A DNA stretch of 64,000 nt from Rhizomucor pusillus (taxonomy: Eukaryota > Mucoromycota > Mucoromycetes > Mucorales > Lichtheimiaceae). Position 1 is the first letter of the stretch, and every line of letters begins with the position of its first letter. The stretch is from positions 1 to 64,000 of the forward strand of contig FWWN02000565.1 of NCBI GenBank assembly GCA_900175165.2. Direction: 5' to 3'. The notes below the pieces were generated by a model. It saw only the letters and a program-made list of their open reading frames with translations, searched no databases and was not told the origin of the DNA. Positions 35,462-47,492 of the stretch are shown here, in pieces. The position numbers and the translations under genes are program-made.

Positions 35462-36464
35462 CTAGGCAATATTTGCCAAATAGTCTCGGATTTCACTAGG
35501 ACCAAGTTTTCTGAACAATGGCATCTTCTTTCGTTCGTTACCGTAAACGCCGACTGTGCTGTCACCGATGATACCAATCTCCAGGCTGTTTTCTGTCATC
35601 TGTCCTTCAAATCCCTCCTTGAGCTGGTAACAATATTTTGAGTCATGAGACTACGTTTTCTGATTCTTTGCACATCGCACTTACAGTCAAGATTGCAGTG
35701 TGCACGGCATCTTCAAGTTCCATTTCTTCATTGTATCTAGCGATTACGTCAGTTCACGTCCATTTTATAGCAAAACGTTTTTGTACACACCTCTTCTCCA
35801 AAAATGTCTTTGCGTTTATCATGTTTTTACCGATAGCACTTGCTTTCCATGCAAAATAGGAGCCAGTTGGATCGACCTGATACAATGATGGTCCGGTAAC
35901 ATCGTCGTAGCCAATGACCAGTAAAGAGACACCAAAAGGACGGACACCACTGTTAAATGCGCACAAGTCGTGTCAGTTTCCAGGTCATAAACATATTGAT
36001 CACTAATGTCTTTTGTTGTACTTGCCCACTCTGAGTATATTCTTGCATGACACTTGCTATTTCCTGGACCAGAATTCGAGTTGGTGGTTCTTCCATGTAC
36101 ACTCGCTTGTACTGCTGTGCTGCTTTGCGTGCCTTGCTGACAAGGACACGGAAATCGGGTCCCATACCAGAGTAGACCATGCCGACCGTTGAACAAATCA
36201 TGGCAACCTTTTCGAGTGTTGAGTCGTCAACGAGAGAAGACGCTGATTTCTTTTCGGTAGCAATAACAACGCCGTTGGTTGCTAAACGTCGAAACGTTAA
36301 TGGAGAGTGAGACACACATACACGCGCGTGCACACAGGATTTATTATACCTTTGATGCCAACACTGGTGACACCTTGGGAAACAGCATTCAGGGCATATT
36401 CAATTTGTACAAGCTTTCCCGAAGGTGAGAATGTGGTGAGTGAGAAACTGTATCGGTCAGCCAT
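35462..36464 (-). CDS. PSMA2: 20S proteasome subunit alpha-2
   Basis: Five exons: 36464-36350, 36281-36026, 35949-35791, 35736-35685, 35623-35462; 247 residues. An alpha-ring subunit of the 20S core. The signature [20 protein letters not shown] followed by [11 protein letters not shown] is the alpha-subunit N-terminus; [25 protein letters not shown] and [16 protein letters not shown] are alpha-2 hallmarks. The second intron (35950-36025) is GC-AG in phase 2 (AGTGG|GCAAGT...ACAG|T). Its stop codon lies only 18 bases from the stop of the convergent ubiquitin protease gene, so the two 3' UTRs must overlap. The length is between the animal and yeast proteins. Confidence 0.95.
35950..36025 (-). 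other. GC-AG intron in PSMA2
   Basis: On the coding strand the donor is CAGAGTGG|GCAAGT and the acceptor TTTAACAG|TGG. It restores YTQSGGVRPFG, conserved in alpha-2 subunits. Confidence 0.85.
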
Positions 36465-37703
36465 CGTAAGGTTTTATGTTGTGGAGGGTGGAAGGAGCTT
36501 ATTGAAAGGGCGTTCCTCAATTACGTGTCCCTCTTTCTGCCTCGATACGCGGAGAGTCAAAATCGCACTGCATGCAACAAGGAAGTGCCTCAACATGACA
36601 TTGTTGAAAACATAGCAGTCGAATTGTGACGATATTTAATGAAGCGATTTTCATATTCTTATCGTACACACTACAGTAAATGTATTTGAGGTTTTGAACA
36701 GACACTCAGAAGTTTAAAGATGCTCTCACCTGTACATACTTTTGTCGATCCTGCAGTCAACAACTTACTAAACCTAACTTGCGTTTATAACATAGCATGT
36801 ATGGTCATGATAAAATCTAGTAACTATGAGAGCGCGCAATATGCCTGGAGAATAGACTTTCATCAGGCCACGCTCGCATGCACTGTTATTTCCAACCAAT
36901 ACAAGTTGCAAGGAAGTTGATGGCTTATATAACGTTTCTGCTCGTCGATATGCTGGTGGTGTATACATCATCGTTCCGGTGCTCTTTTTTCAGCTTTATA
37001 TATTCAATTACTTACTTTGAAGCGTGCTAGTGTAAAAGCGTGAACTGACGTTACGCTGTAAGCAACGTAAGTTTACAGAAGAAAAAATCAGAGTAACCTC
37101 CGCAGCAGCTGCAGAAGGACTTTTGCTGCAGCTTCACCTTTTTCATGCAGTGAAGGATTCGCACAAGGGAGACAGAGAAAGTAAAGCATGCTACACTAGT
37201 CCTTATAGGATGCATGTACAGACTGTCATCCTTACATAATGTGTGGACCCCGTAACCTGCATTTGCTGGCAATACAGTATACGTTTTGATACCCTTGGCA
37301 GCGGTGTAAAATAGCGTCTGTTTATTTTATTTTTTTTTCTCCCGTACCTTTTAGTCCACCAGAATGCAAGTTTTAATTTTAGCAAACATTATTAACGGCG
37401 CTGTTTACTGCAACAATAAGACTGCAGTGTGTGATCCATACTTGAAATGCCTCCATGCTTGTTATCTGTTTTTGTCATTTTACTGAATAATCTCCATCGA
37501 GGAGGGGTCTAATAGGGGTCAGTGCCAAAGAGAAGGCTAGTAGAACACAGCATTGGGCTCATCGTGGGTTAACCCCGCCCCTCGATAGGGTCTCTCCATT
37601 GTGTGTATAAAAATACAGGTTGCACGGTGCTTGTAGCTTCAAACTTTTCCTTCACTATTTCTCTCCTGTTTTTCATCTTGTTTCTCCTCCCTTCCTTTCC
37701 TTA
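36465..37703. other. 1.2 kb intergenic region (divergent)
   Basis: It lies between PSMA2 and the PKA regulatory subunit. No gene or RNA is recognised. The 80 bases before 37704 are pyrimidine-rich, and TGTGTATAAAAATACAGG near 37599-37616 looks like a TATA-type core promoter for the PKA-R gene. Confidence 0.5.
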
Positions 37704-39126
37704 ATGGCTGATTCAAAACCCACGCAGTCGTTCGCCGATATAATTAATGAACTTAACAACGCTGTGCAAATGAAGCAGCCTGACGACGTTTTGCAGTTTT
37801 GCTCTGACTTTTTCCTTTCCAAGCTCGCTCAGAAACATGAGAACTATTTGCAAGATTACAAGTTTTACAACGGTAAAGTTGGCAAATCCCGAAAAAAGGA
37901 TCGATCGTTTTTAACATGAAGAGATACATCAAGAAACTGCTGGCACTAACATGCCGGTGAAAATGGACGAGGATTCTATGCATCCAACCGCCCTTTTCCA
38001 ACCTGATCCTCCTGCAGACATGCTGCCGACCCTACAGACGTCCTTTGAACCTTACAGTAGCACCGACGACGAGGAAGATGACCACCTCGAGCATGATTTT
38101 ACCGATGACGACGAAGAAAACGAGGCGCACGATACCTTCAATGCAGATCTTCCAGACTTTTCGATGGTTTCTTATAACCTGGGCCGTCGCACTTCAGTCA
38201 GCGCAGAGTCCATGACTCCTTCCCGCGATAAAAAGAGCTACGTTCGTACTGTAATTCCCAAGACTGAAGAGCAGCAAAAACGGATCGAACTCGCTATATC
38301 AAACAACTTTCTGTTCAAAAATTTGGACGAGATCCAATACAGGGACGTCATCAATGCGATGGCTGAAAAGACCGTGGTCGAGAACGAAAATGTCATTCAG
38401 CAAGGAGCTATCGGTGACTACTTTTACATTGTCGAGTATGGTAGTTTTGAATGCTACATTTCTCAAAACGGTGCTCCAGCAACTCACGTTGCTTCCTATG
38501 GACCTGGTGGGAGCTTTGGTGAACTGGCACTCATGTATAACAGTCCCCGGGCCGCCACTATAACTGCAACGTCCCCTGGAGTGCTCTGGGCATTGGATCG
38601 TGTGACGTTTCGGCGCATATTGATGGAAAATACTGCCCAGCGCCGGTACATGTACGAAACCTTTTTGGCCGAAGTACCTATTCTTGCCTCTCTCGATGCC
38701 TACGAGCGCCACAAGATCGCAGATGCCCTAGAAACTGTGATCTTTCAGGATGGTGAAACTGTCATTGAACAAGGCACTGTTGGAGAAAACTTTTATCTGA
38801 TCGAGTCAGGAGAGGCTGCCTTTTACAAGCTGGATCCTCAGGACGGTCTGCAAAAGGAGGTCAATTGCCTGGGAAAAGGCGCCTATTTCGGAGGTAACTG
38901 TTGCATTGGCTTCTACCAAAAAGGTGTCGTGACTGATGAAAACATGCCTATTCTAGAGCTCGCATTGATAAACGACAGCCCGCGGGCTGCCACCGTGGTC
39001 GCTCGTGGTCGTCTTCGCTGCGCTACCCTCGGGAAAAGGGGCTTCAAGCGACTTTTAGGCCCGATCATGGATATCTTGAAGCGCAATTCAGAAAATTATG
39101 CCAGGATCATGAGCGCCTGTGAATAG
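37704..39126 (+). CDS. PKAR: cAMP-dependent protein kinase regulatory subunit
   Basis: Three exons: 37704-37872, 37934-38893, 38957-39126; 432 residues. It inhibits the PKA catalytic subunit until cAMP binds. Residues 8-50 form the dimerisation/docking helices (FADIINELNNAVQMKQPDDV). After an acidic linker comes the inhibitor site GRRTSVSAES, whose Ser makes it a type II, phosphorylatable substrate. Two cyclic-nucleotide domains follow, with phosphate-binding cassettes FGELALMYNSPRAATI and, after splicing, FGELALINDSPRAATV. The intron 38894-38956 (63 bases, stop-free) interrupts the second cassette; if retained, it would insert 21 residues there. The exon 2 acceptor is 37933; an AG at 37921 keeps the same frame and would add four residues. 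Confidence 0.94.
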
Positions 39127-40095
39127 TTTCCGTTATCACCAGAGACTCCTGATTCGCTTCGCTTTTACACAGCTAATACTCTTTTTAAACCTCACTCTAC
39201 TATCAGTATCTAATACATCTGGTTCCTTTGCCACTGCCATTCCTTTGTTAATCTCGGCTTTTTTTCCTAATCCGACAGAACCCCTTATTTCATTTCCGCT
39301 TTCATGCATCATAATATAGTTTCATTGATCTAAATAAATCTGAAGCTTATTAACCATAATGTCACGATGCTCTGATGAAAATTGGTATTAAGAAAAAAGA
39401 CTGAGGTTATAAATGGGTCAAACCTATTGACGATTGCTGTGCTCTATAAAACAGCTGCACAGCTGGATGCTCGCTTTAATAGGAATATGGCAGCACCTTT
39501 GGATACTGTTGAGACAGCGTTGCTAAGTTACATATGAGCATGCTTTCGTTGCACTTATTAATCGTTGTTTTAATTTTTTTTTTTTCAGAGAACAAATCTG
39601 CTGAAAAAATATATGCAGGCATGGACATTAATACTAGCTGTCATGTCGGATGGATCACCAGCATTCCGATGGTCTGCCACACAAAGTCTCTGGATAATCA
39701 CAGGGACTTGGTGAGCACAACGAAGTTCCTTTTCTACTTTCAAACACAACACACATGAGGGACACATCTAAATATCCGGCATTACCGCCACCAAACAACC
39801 CAAAAGTCATTTCACCAGCGATCAGTTCTATGGCATACATTACTTACCATATAAACATAGTGTATTACTTCAGAAAATACTAATGTATAAACGCAAAACT
39901 TCAGCGCGGCAATAAGAGTTATCACTGAAAGGAGCATACCTTACATTGCAATAACCCGAAATTAAGATATATCGGATTCCGGAACACGTTTTTCCGATTA
40001 GTTAGACCGGGCCGACGACGACCCGAAAGAATAACACCAAAAATCGCAAAAACATTTGACCGGTTTTAATATCACAATAAGATAGAAGACCATCA
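39127..40095. other. intergenic region, PKA-R to tRNA
   Basis: About 970 bases with nothing gene-like. AT-rich; small frames only. Confidence 0.6.
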
Positions 40096-40167
40096 GCCCG
40101 ACGGGGGGCTCGAACCCCCAACCTTGAGATTAAGAGTCTCACGCTCTGCCAATTGAGCTAGCCAGGC
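40096..40167 (-). tRNA. tRNA-Lys (anticodon CTT)
   Basis: The minus strand folds into a standard 72-base cloverleaf. The acceptor stem GCCTGGC pairs with GTCGGGC using two G-U pairs. The D arm is AGCTCAATTGGCAGAGC; the anticodon arm GAGACTCTTAATCTC gives CTT, hence lysine. The T arm is GGGGGTTCGAGCCCCC, with the GGTTCGA box B. No intron. The CCA end is not encoded, as usual in eukaryotes. Confidence 0.96.
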
Positions 40168-40767
40168 CTATTGGTTATTTTTTGAAAGGAGATCCATCTT
40201 CAAATAAAGATAAATTGTGACTTTTTACATCTTTGACGATTTTCCATACTTTTACTTATATACTCCCTATTTTCGGTAGTGTAGGATATTTATTGAATCT
40301 CTATAATCATATAAAGATTTTTTGGTACCGATTGAAAGTTGCGATCCTTCACTTTGGTTAATTTCAACTTTTACATATACCATGTCCTCCATGACCGCGA
40401 TTAAGTGACGTGAATAACGTTACCGAGATGAAAGCGTCGTGAGCTCATGACTGAAACCAGCCAACGAAGGTCCAAAACCGTCTTCATTTGACAGTGAGCA
40501 GTGACAATTGAAAAATGTTATTACGACCTCTTTATTGCAACGGAAGTATGTACGGCGTGGACATCTCATTCAAGGCATGGCCGACAACAAACGGTTCCAG
40601 AGCTCACAAAAAAAGGTTGAGAATAACGCATGTGATCCATTGAAGGTTTCAAGTCAAATAAGAAGTCATCACTAGAAATGAGTAGTTGCAAACAATAATG
40701 GGAATATGGCCTGATAAAGAGTAAAGAAAAGAAACACAGAGATTTAACATCATTTATCAGCAGCAGC
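40168..40767. other. intergenic region, tRNA to JIP5
   Basis: About 600 AT-rich bases, holding the tRNA's upstream side and the 3' region of the minus-strand WD gene. Nothing else seen. Confidence 0.6.
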
Positions 40768-42392
40768 TCACGAATGAGCTTTCTTTTGACGTTTTATTTG
40801 TCTGTTGCTCTTCTTCTCAATGTCTTCATCGCTGCTGTCTTCATCGTCGTCATCCTCCTCTTCCAAGTCTTCAATATCATTTTCTAACGCCAATTCTTCA
40901 TCGTCATCTTCACTGTCACTATCTTGACTATCATTATCGTCACCATTCGTTTGGGCAGTTTGGGTTTCTTCGTCATCATCTTCTGCAAGGCTAGCAAAGA
41001 AATCGTTCTTCTTTCTAGTAGGCTTTTCTTCGACTTCTTCCTCGTCATCATCTCCCTCCTCAAACAAAAAGCCGACGTCCCAAAATCGCAAAGACTCATC
41101 GTGACCGGAACTGAGCATGTACTTGTTGTCATGCGTTAACTGGATATTTTCAATGGGCATTTCCTCGCCGTGGTCACCAATGATGCCCAAGAATTTGTTG
41201 GGCATGATACTGACAACGCTGATTACGGAATGTCAGTATTTTGTTGTAATTATCTAAGTTTCAGGTATGCTTACCGGATGAGACCGTCGCCACTACCAGT
41301 GCATATAGTATCTTCATCAATTTTGCATATCGTTTCAATTGAGTTTGGATGGCCCAAAAATCGAGTCTTATAATCGCCCCAGTCGCCCCAGTTCCAGATA
41401 CTCAGGATACCATCTTGTGATCCTACGACTGCATTTCGTCCGTCCTAACATAACAAAGTCGAGAAATGTCAGAAAGATATGATTTCTGCAATTTTGAATG
41501 TCATTTTACCTTGACAAGCGCAACAGATAAAAGCTCGTCTTCCATGTGATCAGACATCGCTGCTACATCTGGTTTACGAATATCCCAAGTAGACAGGTAT
41601 CCATCACCGCTGAAGAGTATATAGCATTAGAACCTCAAAGCGTCACACGTAGACATCTGTTCTCACCCAACCGCCAAGAGAGTTCTCTTTTCCTCTCTGA
41701 AAAGCATCTGCGAAATGAAATCCTCGTGCTCTCGATACTCCATGACAGCTTTATCTTTGCGAGTATCCCAAAGCTATAGTAAAATCAGTACGTTAACTGA
41801 TTATCGACAAGAGACTGAGTATTCCAGTTTACCTTGATGACACCTTGATCGTCACCCGTTGCCAGCATATTTTCATTCAGACACAAGAGTGCGTTCAGCG
41901 GGTGTCTACAAATCCTTTGTCATAATGCTACTCCAATATACGTCCATGGATCGAAACTCACTCGTGGGTATCTTGCTTCTGGCGAATAGTTTTTCCAGTT
42001 TCAAGATCTAGTGAGCAGATCGCCTTATCTTTTGATATACTGTAAATGGCTACCAAATGGATGGTTTAGCATCGGATGCTGCCTCAAAACTTTGTCTTGA
42101 GAGGTAACATACTAGAAGCATTGGGCGCGATCTCGATACCGCGGCACGATTTTTTAAAAGGCTTATTATTCCAAAGTTCCTGGTGACCCTCTAGTCCATG
42201 GCGATGGCTGGATCGATCAAGATCAGATCGTTTGCACCGGTCAGGTTGCTGTAATTCCCGTGCTCACCAGTATATTCTTCCTGATAACAACCCGGTTATG
42301 ACAAGATCTTTGCTCGGGTGCAGATCAAAATCAAAGATCGGTTTAGTGAATTTGAGCGACGAGGGTTTTTTCTTTTCTTCCTGTTCTGCCAT
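40768..42392 (-). CDS. JIP5: WD-repeat ribosome biogenesis protein (JIP5/WDR55)
   Basis: Eight exons: 42392-42268, 42207-42113, 42049-41962, 41905-41833, 41773-41667, 41609-41510, 41444-41275, 41218-40768; 402 residues. WDR55/Jip5 is a nucleolar beta-propeller needed for large-subunit rRNA processing. The N-terminus (LKFTKPIFDFDLHPSKDLVI) begins the first blade. WD-type repeats follow (TGDDQGVIKLWDTRK, GDGYLSTWDIRKPD, GSQDGILSIWNWGDW, GHDESLRFWDVGFLFEEGD), about seven in all. The C-terminal 110 residues are Asp/Glu/Ser-rich and end in a basic RQIKRQKKAHS, the family's tail. Intron positions fall between blades. All introns are GT-AG. Confidence 0.92.
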
Positions 42393-43207
42393 ATTTAAAA
42401 GAGTCCTCCCGAACACAATGCCACTTTGGTCAAAATTTTGTACAATGCACCTAATTCGGTAATTCGTTGATACATAAGACTTGGAATATTAACACCTATT
42501 TACAACATGGAATGTGCTGAAAGCTTATGTACTTGGAACATTCATGTATAATATGACCCAAAGGAAACATAGACATATTGTTATCCTATCAAGCATGACA
42601 AATGCTGATCTGAAAATAAAGACAATTATGCTTGCATGTTGCATACAGGAATATTAAATTAGCCGTGGAATGGAATACAGCGCTTTCGTATCGCTAATAC
42701 GAGTCATTTATTAGGAGAGTGCATATAAGCATCATCGTTCGTAATACCAGACCTAAACTTGCTACGCATATTTCCAACACTCTGTTATCCTGTCAATATC
42801 CTGACTTGGAGAAATGGTCATATGCTAATATTAGATGGAAAGAGTTGTATACATTAAGGAGACCACATTTGAAACGATGATGGATGTAAGTATCCTGCTA
42901 CTAACCGACCATTTATATCAGCAGCAACCAAGCAGGCTCCATAGTATAAGAAACGTCTTTGCACATTAAAAGTTTACCATTGCTTTAGCTAGTGTTTCAA
43001 TCTTATCTATGACGCATAACAGGTTAGAATGGCAATGCGAACAATAATAGCAACCAAAAAGTGCGGTTGCTGTCAAGATGTGTCCAAGAAATGCCCCAAG
43101 TTGCCGCCGTTGCCAAGGCAGGTCGATCGATTGCCGGTTTCTCCGCTAGTTAAAGCCTGCGGTGATCCAGGCACCGACTAGACTCCTCCTTGACCTATTT
43201 GCCGGCA
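42393..43207. other. intergenic region (divergent), JIP5 and KEX2
   Basis: About 815 bases without a recognised gene or RNA. A GC-richer block precedes the kexin start. Confidence 0.6.
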
Positions 43208-45971
43208 ATGAAGCGCCATGCCTTATTGCTCGCAATAACGATCATTGCGTTAGCTACCTTTGTAGCGTCAAGTAGCCAACCTCTGAAACGACAATCTGAT
43301 CGCCGATATTATACCCTTTACATTCCTCAGTCAAATAATATATATTCCCAACAAGATGTAGCAGAGACGGTTGCTAGGACACTGAATGTCCGCATGGAAG
43401 GCCCGGTAGGCGAACTCAAGTCATACTACTGGGTGAGCGCAGCCGAGCCTGTCAAGAGAAGTGAGCACGAGAACGACTCGGTTTTGGAAGCGTTCAAAGC
43501 ACACAAAGAACAGCGCTTGAATAAACGAGACGAGGAGCAGCAGCAGTGGGATCTTGTTCAACGGATAGATCCGCAGATACCAAGACGACGGTACAGACGT
43601 GGCGTCTTACCTGAACTACACAGTCGAGAGCCGCCGTTCGTAGAGATCAACCAAGGCCAAAAAAGGCTCCAGGAAGCTCAGAAAAACCTTGGCATACAGG
43701 ATCCTGGATTTGCTAGGCAATGGCATCTGGTAAGATCGTCATAGATCCATATAAGGCAATTGGAATTGCTTATTTGCTTACTAGATCAATCATGACAATG
43801 TGGGAAATGATATCAACGTAACAGGAGTCTGGAGTCAAGGTAGGAGACTTTTGCCACGCCTGCCGTATTTTTGAGGGGTATGCATGTCTAACCAGTTACC
43901 CGAAATTCTAGGTATCACCGGAAATGGATCTATTGTAGCTATTCTGGATGACGGTCTCGATTATGAGAGTCGCGATTTGGCAGATAACTTTGTAAGGGGT
44001 TTGAAGAAGAAAAGCACGCAAGTAGATAAAGGAAGGAATTGCTGATATGTCAATTAGTACGCAGCCGGCTCTTACGATTTCAACGACCACATTGACCTGC
44101 CAAAGCCAAAGCTCTTTGACGACACGCACGGTACACGATGCGCGGGTCAGATTGCTGCTGTGAAGAATAATATCTGCGGTATTGGAATCGCTTACGACGC
44201 CAGAGTAGCCGGTAAATATTCTACAGCAGGAGATCGTATATACTTTAAATATTAACGGATGTGGCAATTTGACAGGTGTCCGGATCCTGTCCGGTGAAAT
44301 TACAGATGCGGATGAGGCAGCTGCGCTCAATTACAAATTTCAAGAAAACGATATCTTCTCATGCTCTTGGGGCCCACCAGACAATGGTGAAACCATGGAG
44401 GCTCCGGAGGGTATCCTGGCTGATGCATTCGTGAACGGTATTGAAAATGGACGAGGTGGCAAAGGTTCCATCTATGTCTTTGCAACAGGAAACGGTGCAG
44501 TTTCCGGTGATAACTGCAACTTTGATGGCTACACGAATAGCATCTATACTATCACTGTCGGTGCTATAGATCACAACAATGCCCATCCTCCGTATTCCGA
44601 AAGTTGCTCTGCACAGATGGTCGTAACATACTCGAGCGGTGGCGGTCAATATATCGTAAGTCTCTTGCAGGAATAGTTGTTAGAGAGGCCTCTATTTAGC
44701 TTTATATTTTGTTTCTGCAGTACACGACGAATGTAGGCGAGGAAGACTGTTCCGACAGGCATGGTGGCACATCTGCTGCCGCGCCAAGTGCAGCTGGCGT
44801 TTTCGCACTTGTACTTTCCGTCCGTCCGGAGCTTACGTGGCGTGACTTGCAACATCTTTGCGTACAAACGGCGGTACCTATCAGCACAGACGACGATGAC
44901 TGGAAAAAGCTTCCTTCCGGCAGACTCTACAACCACAAGTTCGGTTACGGAAAACTGGATGCATACGCTATCGTAGAAGCAGCCAAAACATTTAAACTTG
45001 TCAACAAACAAACACACATCGAATTGCCTGTGGCCACGTCCAAGCAACCAATCCCGGACTCTTCCGGAGGCAAGAAGGTCGCCTTGCAAACTTCTATCCA
45101 GGTCACTGAAAAGATGGTCAAGGATGCAGGCTTGATGCGACTGGAACATGTTACTGCAACCGTTAACATTGAACATCAACGACGTGGTGATATCGTTATC
45201 ACGCTCCAGAGTCCCAACAAGGTCGAGTCCGAGCTTGCTACACTTCGACCCAGCGACAGCAGTCCAGATGGTATCCGCAACTGGAAGTTTATGAGTGTCA
45301 AGCATTGGGAAGAGAATCCTGTGGGCGAATGGACTTTGCTGGTTTACGACATGAGCCATCCAGAAGCAAAGGGCAGTCTAGTCAACTGGACTTTGACCCT
45401 TTGGGGCGAGCAGGACCCAGCCTTCAAGGGCGAGCCTGTACATTCTCCATTGGCAAGCCATCCGACACCAACAACTACTCAGAAAGCACATCACACAAGC
45501 TCCACTTTATCCTCCATCACCACCAGCAGCACCAGCAGCACCAGCGGCACAAGTGAACATATCCCTCCCAGACCAACACGGGTCAAACCGAGTCAATCCT
45601 CCTCTCCTAGTACATCCGAGGCAGAGTCAGCTTCCGCGTCACCATCTGAAAGCAAAGAAGAAGATAACGTCGAGCCAGCTGGCCAAGCGACTTCAGAAGA
45701 AGAGAGCGGTAATGCTAACACAGCTGTCTATGGGTTCGTCGGCAGTGCAGCAATCCTTACGCTGGCAACGGGATTGTATCTGTATAGACGCAACAACTGG
45801 CGTCCGCCTTCCTTGCCAACGGACGACGAAGGACGCTCAAATCCTGACAGAACGGGAGGTTATGAGTTTACCATCCTGCGACATTCTGAGGAGGACGAAG
45901 CGGACCATGATACCGGTCGGCCAAGCGATGACAGGCCTCTTCTCAATGAGAACGGGCAGCCCAGATCATAG
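43208..45971 (+). CDS. KEX2: Kexin, Golgi proprotein convertase
   Basis: Six exons: 43208-43729, 43785-43839, 43912-43991, 44058-44211, 44276-44655, 44721-45971; 813 residues. A calcium-dependent subtilase that cuts proproteins after Lys-Arg/Arg-Arg in the late Golgi. The signal peptide is MKRHALLLAITIIALATFVA; the propeptide ends near RRRYRR|GVLPEL, a likely self-cleavage site. Catalytic residues: Asp in VAILDDGLDYESRD, His in DDTHGTRCAGQIAA, Asn in FATGNGAVSGDNCNF, Ser in HGGTSAAAPSAAG. The P domain follows (VTATVNIEHQRRGDIVITL), then a Ser/Thr-rich stalk, a membrane span (AVYGFVGSAAILTLATGLYL) and a cytosolic tail with YEFTIL and the acidic dileucine DDRPLL. The first ATG is used; the frame upstream begins at TTG. 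Confidence 0.96.
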
Positions 45972-46825
45972 ATAAAATTGTCTCTTCTTTTAATTGCACT
46001 CATATCCATAAAATGTAGCAAATACTTTTCGATCAGTTTTAACAAATAAGATGGTACATTTTTGTTTCATATTTGGGAAATCGTCTTCCTTTATTGCATC
46101 CACTAGAACCCAAAGTTACAAATGAATGGCACCATGGAGACGAGAAAACTTGGAAAAAAGAGACCGTAACACTGATACTTCAGAAGCGGAAATAGAAACA
46201 TTGTGGGTAAGCACTTAGCATACAGCTTGAAGAGATGACATCACGTGTTGCCGGATGGGCGTATTGACTCGAGTCAATAAAACCTCATTACAGGTACAAA
46301 TAGAATGCATAGTATGTCTGATATTTACAGTATGGGTATCTATGACCGTAACTAAGAAAAATGCAATCATCATTGCTTTTCATTGTCGACGAACAACACA
46401 TATTTCGTCGGGTTTCCAAGCTTCAGTTTTCCGACCGCACGGTCCGTTATCCATTACATCACAATCTGCATTTTACCGATAGGTGCTATTATTATTTCTT
46501 CATGAAAAACTAAAAGCAGTAATGACATAGTTAACGCTACAGTTCTGCAGCGGCAGCCCATTCAAATAATCGTTTAGAAGTCTGTGGTGGAGTGTGCTCG
46601 GTGGAGAAAGCAGTGGAAAGAAAGAAAGTAGGTATGATACTTTCCACGGTACCGAAAAGCTGTCGAAAGTGGATGAATTACGTGCCTGATTCCGAGCATC
46701 ATCATGACGTAAGTGAAACCGCAATAGCGACATACATAAATACAAGGGTTCGCGCGTTCGCAAGGCGACTTTATCTTCTTCCTTTCGTTTATTCTCTGTC
46801 TATTTTACATTTCTTTAATACAAAA
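45972..46825. other. intergenic region, KEX2 to RTC3
   Basis: About 850 bases with no gene seen. It includes an E-box-like CACGTG near 46243 and a T-rich leader before 46826. Confidence 0.55.
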
Positions 46826-47264
46826 ATGGCTGCCTCAAACTTGTCTGGATCTTCTGGCGAACGTGCTACCAAGATTGTCTATCGCGGAGCAAACGATCAA
46901 GAATTCTTTGTTATTGCCAACCCTGGCATGGCATCCAAGTGGCGCAAAGACAAGACTATTCCTCTAATTGATGTTGTCCAATGTAATTATTACTATTGGA
47001 CGTTATATGGGAGCTCGCAAAATATTAACACGGCAATTTTGATCTAGCTTTTGACGTGTTCACTTCCAATACAGGAAAGGAAACCGGTGAAGCTGTTCGA
47101 CCATCCCGGGGCACGTTAGAGTAAGTAAAAAAGAACTCAGACAGTCGAGGATAGTGTGGTTTAACCACGATGTCATGTTCTGTAGGAGCGCTTTCCATAC
47201 CCACAAAGAGGAGGATGCAGTGCGACAGATTGTCGAAAACGGCGAGGAAAAGAACATACATTAA
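46826..47264 (+). CDS. RTC3: Rtc3/SBDS-like small protein
   Basis: Three exons: 46826-46982, 47048-47120, 47186-47264; 102 residues. It matches the small fungal relatives of the SBDS N-terminal domain (yeast Rtc3/Yhr087w), stress-induced proteins with a proposed RNA-related role. Family features: KIVYRGANDQEFFVIANPG, then WRKDKTIPLIDVVQSFDVF, then SFDVFTSNTGKETGEAVRPS and LESAFHTHKEEDAVRQI. It has only this one domain, so it is not the full Sdo1 ribosome-maturation factor. Exon joins are supported by phase and by the family's continuous sequence. Confidence 0.88.
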
Positions 47265-47492
47265 GTAAAAACACAAACAAACAGAATTACTGTATATTTT
47301 TTCCCTCCCATCTACATTGCTTTGTGAATAAAAGGAGAAACCTCAAGGAGTCGCTGAATACGCGCTCAATGTCTATACACTACTGCCACCTCAGTGCCCC
47401 TGTTGCGGGAGCACCCCCTTATTTTCACCTCCAAGCATGAGCTAGACCCTCCTCCATAGGAGCTTCCTCGTGCATACTATCTTTCATCTGTC

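Noticed and set aside
39340..39412. Possible C/D-box snoRNA (CTGATGA ... CTGA with TAACC/GGTTA ends)
   Set aside because: The C box lacks the usual first purine, and the terminal stem is not next to the boxes. Motifs this short occur by chance.
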